From NCBI RefSeq assembly GCF_042677145.1, contig NZ_JBHTIT010000001.1, positions 682,001-746,000 on the forward strand: a stretch of 64,000 nucleotides of DNA, written 5' to 3'. The notes beneath the pieces are model-generated. The model saw only the letters and a list, made by a program, of their open reading frames with translations, was not told where the DNA came from and did no database searches. Position 1 is the first letter of the stretch, and every line of letters starts with the position of its first letter. The position numbers and the translations under genes are program-made. Below are positions 17,298 to 25,640 of this stretch, in pieces. The stretch is from Perlucidibaca wandonensis (GTDB taxonomy: Bacteria > Pseudomonadota > Gammaproteobacteria > Pseudomonadales > Moraxellaceae).

Positions 17298-18806
17298 ATG
17301 TGCGGAATCGTTGCCATCGCCGGCAAAGGCCCGGTTAATCAGGCACTTTATGACGCGCTCACGGTGTTACAGCATCGCGGACAAGACGCTGCTGGTATTG
17401 TCACCAGCGATAATCATCGCTTATTTCTGCGCAAAGACAACGGCATGGTGCGCGATGTATTTCATACCCGCCACATGCTGCGCTTGGTCGGCAACTATGG
17501 CATCGGCCATGTTCGCTACCCAACAGCCGGCTCGTCTAGTTCAGCTGAAGCGCAGCCGTTTTATGTCAACTCACCGTATGGCATCACGCTCGCGCACAAC
17601 GGCAACCTGACCAACTCAGAAGCCTTGGCGAAAGATATTTATCGCTCCGATTTGCGTCACGTCAACACCGACTCTGACTCCGAAGTATTGCTCAATGTGT
17701 TTGCACATGAGCTGCAAATTCGCGGCAAAATTGTGCCCGGCATTGACGATATTTTTGCTGCTGTTGGCGGTGTGCATGTTCGCTGTAAGGGTGCCTATGC
17801 AGTCGTCGCAATGATCAGTGGCTACGGCATTATCGGTTTTCGCGACCCCTTCGGCATTCGCCCGATTATTTTTGGCGAACGCGACACCGCGAATGGTAAG
17901 GAATACATCATCGCATCGGAGTCGGTAGCGATTACTTCAGTGGGCTTCCGTGTTGTGCGCGACTTGAAGCCGGGCGAAGCGATTTTCATCGATAACGAAG
18001 GCAATATGCACACGCGCCAGTGTGCGGAGAATCCGGTGTATTCACCGTGCATTTTTGAGCATGTGTATTTCGCTCGCCCTGACTCGTTTATCGATAAAAT
18101 TTCGGTCTATAAAGCTCGCCTGCGTATGGGTGAGACGCTGGCCAATACCATTTTGAAAGAGCATCCCGACCTAGAAATCGATGTGGTGATTCCGATTCCT
18201 GACACTAGCCGCACGGCGGCGTTAGAGTTGGCAAATCATTTGAACGTGAAGTACCGCGAGGGCTTCATGAAAAACCGTTATATCGGCCGCACGTTCATTA
18301 TGCCGGGCCAGGGTCAGCGGAAAAAATCCGTACGCCAAAAGCTCAACCCGATTGAGCTCGAGTTTATGGGCAAAAATGTCCTGCTGGTTGATGATTCCAT
18401 TGTCCGTGGCACCACCTGCCGTGAAATCATCCAGATGGCTCGCGATGCTGGCGCTAAGCATGTCTATTTCGCTTCGGCAGCACCGGCAGTGAAATATCCA
18501 AATGTGTATGGCATCGATATGCCTGCGCGCACGGAGCTGATCGCTCATGGCCGTACTGAGCAAGAAATTTGTGAGCTTATTGGCGCTGATGCGTTGATTT
18601 TCCAAAAGCTGGAAGATTTAGTCGCTGCTGCACGCGAAGGCAATCCCGATATCGAGCGCTTTGATTGCTCAGTATTTGATGGCGAATACGTAACTGGCGA
18701 TATCGATGAGTGCTACCTCGATGCCTTACAAGCCTCGCGTAGCGATGGCGCTAAGCATCGAGTTCAGCAAGGGCCAAACCTCGTCGATTTATCCAACGGC
18801 GACTAA
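17298..18806 (+). CDS. purF: Amidophosphoribosyltransferase
   Basis: First committed step of purine synthesis, PRPP plus glutamine to phosphoribosylamine. 502 residues. The N-terminal glutaminase begins MCGIVAIAG, so Cys becomes residue 1 after Met removal. The PRPP-binding loop of the phosphoribosyltransferase domain is VLLVDDSIVRGTT (about residue 363). A GAGAGGTCACC stretch precedes the ATG. metZ follows 20 bp downstream. Confidence 0.98.
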   Translation: MCGIVAIAGKGPVNQALYDALTVLQHRGQDAAGIVTSDNHRLFLRKDNGMVRDVFHTRHMLRLVGNYGIGHVRYPTAGSSSSAEAQPFYVNSPYGITLAHNGNLTNSEALAKDIYRSDLRHVNTDSDSEVLLNVFAHELQIRGKIVPGIDDIFAAVGGVHVRCKGAYAVVAMISGYGIIGFRDPFGIRPIIFGERDTANGKEYIIASESVAITSVGFRVVRDLKPGEAIFIDNEGNMHTRQCAENPVYSPCIFEHVYFARPDSFIDKISVYKARLRMGETLANTILKEHPDLEIDVVIPIPDTSRTAALELANHLNVKYREGFMKNRYIGRTFIMPGQGQRKKSVRQKLNPIELEFMGKNVLLVDDSIVRGTTCREIIQMARDAGAKHVYFASAAPAVKYPNVYGIDMPARTELIAHGRTEQEICELIGADALIFQKLEDLVAAAREGNPDIERFDCSVFDGEYVTGDIDECYLDALQASRSDGAKHRVQQGPNLVDLSNGD

Positions 18807-18826
18807 TTTCTTAGTGTGAGGCAAGC

Positions 18827-20014
18827 ATGTCTAACGAGCATTCCACCCCGAAGTTTGACACGCTTGCCGTGCGTGCCGGCAATATTCGTAGCGATCATGG
18901 CGAGCATTCAGAAGCTTTATTTCTGACCTCGTCGTATGTTTTTGCCTCTGCAGAGGAAGCTGCGGCACGCTTCGATGGCTCCAAGCCTGGCAATGTCTAT
19001 TCGCGCTATACCAACCCCACAGTGCAATGCTTTGAGGAGCGCTTAGCCGCACTCGAGGGCGGTGAAAAAGCGGTTGCCACCAGCTCCGGCATGGCAGCGA
19101 TTTTGTCCACCGTGCTAGGCCTGTTGAAATCGGGTGATGCTATCGTGACATCGCAAAGCCTATTTGGCACGAGCAATGTCTTGTTCACCAAATACGCTCA
19201 TAACTTCGGCGTTAGCACCACCTTCGTGCCATTAGCCGATCTATCTGCATGGGAAGCGGCCATTACGCCGGCGACAAAATTGTTCTTTGTAGAATCGCCG
19301 AGCAATCCATTGGGTGAGTTAGTCGACATTGCCGCACTCGCCACATTGGCGCATAAGCATGGCATTTTGCTTGCCGTGGATAACTGTTTCTGTACACCGG
19401 CTCAGCAATTGCCTTTGGCGCTAGGCGCTGACTTGGTGATTCATTCCGCAACTAAATACATCGATGGTCAAGGCCGTACGCTAGGCGGTGCTGTGGTTGG
19501 TTCAGCGGTGCTTATTAATGAAATTTTGGGTGTTGTGCGTACTTGTGGGCCAACCATGAGCCCATTCAATGCCTGGGTCTTTCTCAAAGGCCTAGAGACC
19601 TTACGTATTCGTATGACTGCGCATGCGCAAAATGCCCTAGCCTTGGCGCAATGGCTGGAGCAGCAGCCGAACGTACTAGCCGTACATTACACCGGCTTGA
19701 AGTCGCACCCGCAGTATGAGCTGGCTTGTCGTCAGCAAAGTGGTTTTGGCGGCGTATTGTCGTTTGAGGTAGAGGGCGGGCGAGAAGCCGCTTGGCGCTT
19801 TATCAATGCGACTCAGCTGCTCTCAATCACCGCTAATTTGGGCGATACGAAATCGACAATTACTCATCCGGGCTCAACGACTCACGGGCGCTTAAGTCCT
19901 GAGGCAAAAGTGTTGGCGCGAATTAGTGAGGGGCTGATTCGCATTGCTGTCGGCCTTGAAGATATCGACGACTTGAAAGCGGATTGCGCGCGCGGGTTTG
20001 CTGCCCTTGCATGA
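18827..20014 (+). CDS. metZ: O-succinylhomoserine sulfhydrylase
   Basis: Cys/Met-metabolism PLP enzyme, 395 residues, that makes homocysteine from O-succinylhomoserine and sulfide. The PLP lysine is in HSATKYIDGQG (about residue 209), and the YSRYTNPT and SSGMAAI motifs are typical. The purF-metZ neighbourhood is that of Pseudomonas metZ, which supports sulfhydrylase over cystathionine gamma-synthase. The stop overlaps the next gene (ATGA). Confidence 0.93.
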   Translation: MSNEHSTPKFDTLAVRAGNIRSDHGEHSEALFLTSSYVFASAEEAAARFDGSKPGNVYSRYTNPTVQCFEERLAALEGGEKAVATSSGMAAILSTVLGLLKSGDAIVTSQSLFGTSNVLFTKYAHNFGVSTTFVPLADLSAWEAAITPATKLFFVESPSNPLGELVDIAALATLAHKHGILLAVDNCFCTPAQQLPLALGADLVIHSATKYIDGQGRTLGGAVVGSAVLINEILGVVRTCGPTMSPFNAWVFLKGLETLRIRMTAHAQNALALAQWLEQQPNVLAVHYTGLKSHPQYELACRQQSGFGGVLSFEVEGGREAAWRFINATQLLSITANLGDTKSTITHPGSTTHGRLSPEAKVLARISEGLIRIAVGLEDIDDLKADCARGFAALA

Positions 20015-21216
20015 GTAAACAGATGCCCGGTTACCGCCGGGTTTCGTATGCGCTTTTGCTCGGTGGCTTTGCCACTTTCTGGCTGCTGTATTGGCCGCAG
20101 CCATTGCTGCCGCACTTTGCCCGCGACCTACAGTTATCTCCAGCGCAAAGCTCATTTATCCTCTCTATTGCCACCGCCGCATTAGGTTTGGCATTAATCC
20201 CTGCAAGCCTACTCGCCGACCGCTTTGGCCGCCGCCCGGTTATGTGCTGGGCGATGTTCATTGCTGCTGTATTCACGGTGATGACTGCGTGGGCGCAAAA
20301 CCTCGAGCAACTTCTCATGCTACGTGCATTAGCCGGCATTGCGCTCGCCGGCCTACCTGCGACAGCGATGGCTTATGCCGGCGAAGAGGTTGAGCCACGA
20401 GCAGTGGGTGGCGTGATTGGCATCTATGTTGCCGGCACCGCATTGGGTGGCATGAGTGGTCGTCTAGTCACAGCCGTAGTTGCTGAGCATTGGCCATGGG
20501 CAGATGCGGTCGCAGTAGTTGGAGTTGTCGGCGTACTTGCTGCTATCGTCATGTGGTGGTTTTTACCACCTTCTCAGCACTTTCACGCCCGCGCTTTGCC
20601 ATGGTCTCGACAGGGGCGGCAGGCCTTTGCCGGCGCGATAAAAGCCATTACCTCCGATACCCAGCTCTGGGCGCTCTACATCACGGGATTTTTGCTTTTA
20701 GGCATATTTGTTGGGCTGTATAACTATTTAAGCTTTCGTCTTGAGTTGCCGCCATTTTCGCTCAGTTCGGCGGCTATCGGCGCTGTATTTCTACTGTATT
20801 TACCCGGCTCATTGGCTTCGGCGTGGTCGGGTCGCCTAACACGGCAGCTAGGGCGACCTGCAGCATTGGCTTGGATGTGGTTGCTGATGTTTCTGGGTTT
20901 ATGGCTGTCATTGGCCAGTAACTTGGCTTGTCTTCTCGCAGGTGTGGCGTTGCTAACGTTTGCTTTTTTTGGAGCGCATGCCATTGCGAGTAGCTGGGTA
21001 GGGCAGCGCGCTGGCCAATATAAAGCATTGGCCGCCGCGCTGTATTTACTGAGTTATTACCTCGGCGCCAGCGTGCTCGGCACTTTGGCTGGTGTGGCCT
21101 GGGCTGGCCAAGGTTGGTTAGGCGTTGTCATCTTGCTGACATGTGCCTTGGCGCTTGGCATCGCATTACTCTGGTGGGTTTTACGCGCGTTTGATGAAAC
21201 GTATGATGGCAATTAA
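20011..21216 (+). CDS. Major facilitator superfamily transporter, YnfM-like
   Basis: A 401-residue membrane protein with about 12 hydrophobic helices. The loop 2-3 signature is LLADRFGRRPV (about residues 68-78). The start is the ATG at 20011 overlapping the metZ stop; a longer reading from 19984 gives an unlikely cysteine-rich N-terminus. It resembles YnfM/drug-efflux-like MFS members; the substrate is unknown. Its 3' end overlaps the convergent GlsB-type gene by 36 bp. Confidence 0.87.
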   Translation: MSKQMPGYRRVSYALLLGGFATFWLLYWPQPLLPHFARDLQLSPAQSSFILSIATAALGLALIPASLLADRFGRRPVMCWAMFIAAVFTVMTAWAQNLEQLLMLRALAGIALAGLPATAMAYAGEEVEPRAVGGVIGIYVAGTALGGMSGRLVTAVVAEHWPWADAVAVVGVVGVLAAIVMWWFLPPSQHFHARALPWSRQGRQAFAGAIKAITSDTQLWALYITGFLLLGIFVGLYNYLSFRLELPPFSLSSAAIGAVFLLYLPGSLASAWSGRLTRQLGRPAALAWMWLLMFLGLWLSLASNLACLLAGVALLTFAFFGAHAIASSWVGQRAGQYKALAAALYLLSYYLGASVLGTLAGVAWAGQGWLGVVILLTCALALGIALLWWVLRAFDETYDGN

Positions 21217-21420
21217 TACTACTGCACCAACAGTGGCAACGATGATGCTGGCGATAAAACCGCCGCTCGAAGCCAAGCCTAGTGCCTCAAATAGTTTACC
21301 GCCGATGACAGCGCCGACAATGCCCACGACGATATCGCCAATGATGCCGTAGCCGCCGCCTTTCATCACGACGCCAGCCAACCAGCCGGCAATTAGACCT
21401 ACTATAATCATGCTTAACAT
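21181..21420 (-). CDS. GlsB/YeaQ/YmgE family stress-response membrane protein
   Basis: A 79-residue, Gly-rich protein with three hydrophobic segments and the family motif GYGIIGDIVVGIVGAVIGG (transglycosylase-associated/GlsB family). An ATG at 21426 directly abuts GGAG with no spacing, so the ATG at 21420, 6 nt after GGAG, is preferred. In this family expression is usually stress linked. Upstream at 21453-21467 lies a perfect 6-bp inverted repeat (GATACA-GTT-TGTATC), a possible regulatory site. It converges on and overlaps the MFS gene. Confidence 0.9.
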   Translation of the reverse strand: MLSMIIVGLIAGWLAGVVMKGGGYGIIGDIVVGIVGAVIGGKLFEALGLASSGGFIASIIVATVGAVVLIAIIRFIKRA

Positions 21421-21615
21421 AGACATCTCCGATTGATTTAATAATGCGCCACGATACAGTTTGTATCATGAGAGCGAGGCAAACGCGTAGCTAAGACAAC
21501 AATTTGGCCACATGATAACTAACGGAAGTTGCACATCTTTGCATTGAAATAAGTACTCTTACTACTATATGTACGCGTTAGTTTATTTTCGTACGCGCTA
21601 AAAAGGCTGTTTTTT

Positions 21616-24600
21616 ATGGCGTTGCTTCGCTGGTACAAACCGTCCACGAGCTTTTTGGCTTGGTTGGGCCTACTAACCTCGCTATTACTTGTCACAGTAA
21701 TAGCCGTGACCTTGTCCGATTCGCGAACTCGACACGCTGCAAATATCAAGCTCAATAATGAGCTGCTACGCATGAGCGCTCTGCGCAGTGAGCAGTTTAA
21801 AAGTCGAATCGATGCGCTGCGCAATGACGTGCATTTTCTTTCGCGCTTACCCCCGTTAAAAGGCATGACCCGTGCGGCATTTCATGGCGGTATAGATCCG
21901 CAGCTACAGATAAGCTCCGATGTTTGGGCGCAACAACTAAATAATGTGTATTTGGCCTACCTTGAAACCAATCCAGCGCTTCTACAAATACGTTTAATCA
22001 GCGTCAAAGATGATGGCAAAGAGCTTGTTCGCGTTAATAAGCGTAGCGGAGTGGCAAAAATTGTACCCATGGATCAGCTGCAAAATAAGGCTGATACGCT
22101 GTATTACCGTGAGGTCTTAAAGCTTAAGCCACAAGAGATTTATATCTCACCACTAAATCTTAATCGCGAGTATGGCAAGGTTGAGATCCCGCATACACCA
22201 GTGCTCCGCTTAGCCACGCCAGTCTACACGCCAGATGGCCAGCTCTATGCCATGGTGGTACTAAATTACGACAGTAAAAGCTTATTGCAGAGTATCGAGG
22301 CGAGACTGCCTAGTTATGCTCAGGCCTACATCACTAATCCAGATGGCGATTTTATTCTGCATCCAAACCCTTCACATGAGTACGGCTTCGACTTAGGCAA
22401 GCGTTATCGTTGGCAAGACATGGCTACTGCTAATGTCACTGAGGCAGATATTCCGCATGGTATTACCCTCTGGAATACTATGGATGATCGCGTACTTCAT
22501 GCTGCTTTTAGGTCTGTAACTATTGGCGATGGTCGTACTGCATACCCGTTGAGTATTGCCATCGCAACCGATGATCGAATGATCATGGACAATGTCATTG
22601 CGGCGCGAAAAACAGTCTTACTGAACATGCTGTTAGTCTCGCTTATTAGCATGATCTTTTTGCAGTTGTACTTAATTATTAGGCGACGTCAGCGGCAAAT
22701 TGATATGCAGCAAAGTAGGCAAGCGGCGATTGTTGCCAGTGCCAGCGATGCCATTATTGTTACCACGTTAACCGGCACGATTTTGAGCTGGAACCAAGCC
22801 TCAACGCGGCTCTTTGATTACTCAGCGGAAGAGGCCATTGGCTGCGATATAGCCACGTTGATTGGCGGCGATACATCTGAAACCGCGAGTACGCAAAAAA
22901 CGCTTAGCCAAGGCTTAACGGTGCCGCATTTCAGCACAAGCCGGGAGCAGCGCGACGGTAACGTAATTTATGTGTCGTGCTCGGTTTCGCCGGTACTGGA
23001 TGCGCAAGGACAAGTCTCCGCCGTGGCGCATAGCCTGCGTGACATCAGCCGAGAAAAAGCTGCTGAGGCTGAGGTTTTAGCGCTCAATGCCAACCTTGAG
23101 TATCAAGTCGAGGAGCGCACAGCGGAGCTGCTGGTTGCTAAGGAGCGCGCTGAAGTGGCGAGTCAGGCCAAGTCTGCCTTTGTTGCCAATATAAGCCATG
23201 AAATTCGCACACCAATGAATGCGGTTTTGGGCATCACGCATTTGCTTGGCAAAACGAAACTCAGCGCCGATCAAACCAAATACCTAAACATGCTGCGCGG
23301 GGCAGGCGAGTCACTGCTAACGCTACTCAATGACATTTTAGACTTTTCGAAAATTGAAGCCGGCCACATGGCTTTGGTGGAGTCGCCATTCCGTCTTAAT
23401 GATGTACTGAATGTTTTAGCCACCATCATGTCGGTTAACGCAGCGCATAAATCCATCGAGCTGATCATCGGTGTTGAGCCCGATGTTGCTGAAAGCTATG
23501 TAGGTGACGTGCAGCGCTTGCAGCAAGTGCTAGTGAATTTAGTTGGCAATGCCATCAAGTTTACGGAAGAGGGCGAGGTGGCTTTACTCGTCGACAATTA
23601 TCGCGACTCAGAACTAGGACCTTGCGTGCGCTTTCGTGTGCGCGATACCGGCATTGGCATGACCGCTGACCAGCAGGCCGGATTATTCGCTCCGTTTTCG
23701 CAAGCCGACGCATCAATCACGCGCCGCTTCGGTGGCACCGGCTTAGGTTTGGCCATTTCAAAGCGCCTAGTCGCACTAATGGGCGGCTCCTTGCTCCTCA
23801 ATAGTGAATTTGGCATGGGCACTGAGTTTAGTATTTGCATACCGCTAGCGCTTTCTGATTTAGACCTAGATATCCAACGGTCAGCGAATAAACTTGGCGA
23901 TTTACGCGTACTAGTTGTCGACGACAATCCCACCAGCTGTGAGTATCTGTGCAAAGCCATTAAGAGTTGGGGCTGGCACGCCAGTGCAGCTGCCAGTGGC
24001 AAAGATGCTTTAGCCGTGATTAATCGCGCACAGGCAGCACACAACGCTTTCGATGTTTTGGTGCTGGATTGGCAAATGCCTGGCCTTGATGGTTTGGAGA
24101 CTATGTCAGCAGTGCAGGCTGAACATCCTGAAGCATCCTGGCCGATGGTGATTATGGTCAGCGCCTTTGAGCAGTCAGAGATGCAGCTGGCCTTAGGCAA
24201 GCGCAGCATAGATGCGGTGCTAGTCAAGCCAGTGACTAGCTCAAATCTATTCGACACTTTGCATGAAGCGATAGCTAAGCAGCGCGGCGAAACCCTAGTG
24301 GCTCTGCCAAAAACAGTTGAGCAGCCATTACTAGGCGTGCGCATTTTATTGGTTGAGGATAATGCGCTAAACCGTTTTGTCGCCGGCCAAATGTTGACTC
24401 AGGCTGGTGCTGAGGTGCGTATGGCTGAGCACGGTGAGCAAGCCATTGAGGCGATAAAGTCTGACCCTAGCGCCATTGATTTAATCTTGATGGACATCCA
24501 AATGCCAGTAATGGATGGCATCACGGCGACCGAGTATTTACGCCAGAACGATCAGTGGAAAGGGCCTATTTTGGCAATGACTGCTGGCGTGCTCGACAGT

Positions 24601-25119
24601 GAGCGCGAGTCGTATTTGGCTGCAGGCATGAATGGCTTTATCGCCAAACCAATTATCCATGAACAAATGATGGCGTCGATTAAGGCCATTTTAGAGAGCC
24701 AACCTAAAGCTACTACTTCGGCCTTAGTTGCTGGCAAACGACCAGCGATTCCAGCACAAAAAATGTTAGCAGACTTCGATGTCTCGTCATTGTTAGCCTT
24801 GGCGCAAAACGACTCAGGCTATGTCGATGCTCTAGCTAAAATTATCGCTAAAGCGGTTGCCGCAGGCGTATCGCCACTAAGCGATGCTAATGCTGCTTGG
24901 ATCGCCGGCGATAGTGATCGTGCCGCTGGAATACTGCATAGTTTGCGTGGCTCACTAGGCTCATTGGGCGCACAGCATTTTGCACATATTGCACTGCAGC
25001 TTGAGTTGGCCATTAGTGCCAATGACACCGCGCAAGTGCAGCCATTGTTCGATGCAACAACGGAGTCTTTGACTGCATCACTAACACAAGCCGCGCGTTG
25101 GCTAGAAAGTCGTCAGTAA
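21616..25119 (+). CDS. Hybrid sensor histidine kinase with PAS, two receivers and Hpt
   Basis: A 1167-residue membrane sensor of BarA/phosphorelay type. Order: membrane helix about 12-32; periplasmic dCache-like sensor about 33-330; membrane helix about 337-357; PAS about 365-475; HisKA with His528 (ISHEIRTP); HATPase with N box and GTGLGL (about 715); receiver 1 about 763-890 with Asp818; receiver 2 about 905-1030 with Asp960; C-terminal Hpt with His1108 (ILHSLRGSLGSLG). All phosphotransfer residues are present, so a full four-step relay inside one chain is possible. No response regulator is adjacent. mutT follows 12 bp later. The upstream 189 bp contains a direct repeat of TACGCG and nothing else I can name. 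Confidence 0.95.
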   Translation: MALLRWYKPSTSFLAWLGLLTSLLLVTVIAVTLSDSRTRHAANIKLNNELLRMSALRSEQFKSRIDALRNDVHFLSRLPPLKGMTRAAFHGGIDPQLQISSDVWAQQLNNVYLAYLETNPALLQIRLISVKDDGKELVRVNKRSGVAKIVPMDQLQNKADTLYYREVLKLKPQEIYISPLNLNREYGKVEIPHTPVLRLATPVYTPDGQLYAMVVLNYDSKSLLQSIEARLPSYAQAYITNPDGDFILHPNPSHEYGFDLGKRYRWQDMATANVTEADIPHGITLWNTMDDRVLHAAFRSVTIGDGRTAYPLSIAIATDDRMIMDNVIAARKTVLLNMLLVSLISMIFLQLYLIIRRRQRQIDMQQSRQAAIVASASDAIIVTTLTGTILSWNQASTRLFDYSAEEAIGCDIATLIGGDTSETASTQKTLSQGLTVPHFSTSREQRDGNVIYVSCSVSPVLDAQGQVSAVAHSLRDISREKAAEAEVLALNANLEYQVEERTAELLVAKERAEVASQAKSAFVANISHEIRTPMNAVLGITHLLGKTKLSADQTKYLNMLRGAGESLLTLLNDILDFSKIEAGHMALVESPFRLNDVLNVLATIMSVNAAHKSIELIIGVEPDVAESYVGDVQRLQQVLVNLVGNAIKFTEEGEVALLVDNYRDSELGPCVRFRVRDTGIGMTADQQAGLFAPFSQADASITRRFGGTGLGLAISKRLVALMGGSLLLNSEFGMGTEFSICIPLALSDLDLDIQRSANKLGDLRVLVVDDNPTSCEYLCKAIKSWGWHASAAASGKDALAVINRAQAAHNAFDVLVLDWQMPGLDGLETMSAVQAEHPEASWPMVIMVSAFEQSEMQLALGKRSIDAVLVKPVTSSNLFDTLHEAIAKQRGETLVALPKTVEQPLLGVRILLVEDNALNRFVAGQMLTQAGAEVRMAEHGEQAIEAIKSDPSAIDLILMDIQMPVMDGITATEYLRQNDQWKGPILAMTAGVLDSERESYLAAGMNGFIAKPIIHEQMMASIKAILESQPKATTSALVAGKRPAIPAQKMLADFDVSSLLALAQNDSGYVDALAKIIAKAVAAGVSPLSDANAAWIAGDSDRAAGILHSLRGSLGSLGAQHFAHIALQLELAISANDTAQVQPLFDATTESLTASLTQAARWLESRQ

Positions 25120-25131
25120 TAAGGAGCTGGG

Positions 25132-25518
25132 ATGATTAAGGTTGTTGCAGCGATTGCCTTGCGTGATGGCTTAGTGTTGGTAGCTAGGCGTGCACTCGGT
25201 CAGCGCCAAGCAGGGCTTTGGGAGTTTCCTGGCGGTAAGATTGAGGCCGGCGAAAGCGAAGCAGAAGCATTGGCGCGTGAGCTGCACGAAGAGCTCAATA
25301 TTGCTGCGCATATTGGTGAGGAATTTGCGCGCACGCAGCATCATTATGCCGATGTCAGCATCGAGCTAATTGGCCTGTTTACTGAATTGCCCGAGATGGA
25401 CTGTGTGCTCAGTGTGCATGACCAAATCGATTGGGTGCCAATAGGGCATTTAGCAATGGTAGATCTAGCGCCTGCAGACATTGTATTAGCGCAAAAACTG
25501 ATGCGTGAGTTTGCCTAG
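25132..25518 (+). CDS. mutT: MutT-type Nudix hydrolase (8-oxo-dGTP diphosphatase)
   Basis: A 128-residue Nudix protein. The Nudix box runs about residues 36-58: GGKIEAGE ... REL.EEL; all Glu metal ligands are present, but the usual Gly near its end is Asn (EELNI). The length and MIKVVAAIALRDG start fit MutT, which removes oxidized dGTP. AAGGAG lies 7 nt before the ATG. It sits 12 bp after the hybrid kinase, not next to secA as in many gammaproteobacteria. Confidence 0.87.
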   Translation: MIKVVAAIALRDGLVLVARRALGQRQAGLWEFPGGKIEAGESEAEALARELHEELNIAAHIGEEFARTQHHYADVSIELIGLFTELPEMDCVLSVHDQIDWVPIGHLAMVDLAPADIVLAQKLMREFA

Positions 25519-25640
25519 TCGCCATTTTGTGCCAGCAGATTGGCCGGTATGAAAGGTGATTTGTATGAAAAGTGTTGTTACTAAGTTTCACTCATGATGT
25601 ATATTGCCAAACATAAGTAATACAAAAAAGGCAGTACCCC

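Noticed and set aside
23598..24344. 248-codon open frame antisense to the hybrid kinase
   Set aside because: Shadow of the receiver-domain coding sequence, whose own frame has all expected motifs.
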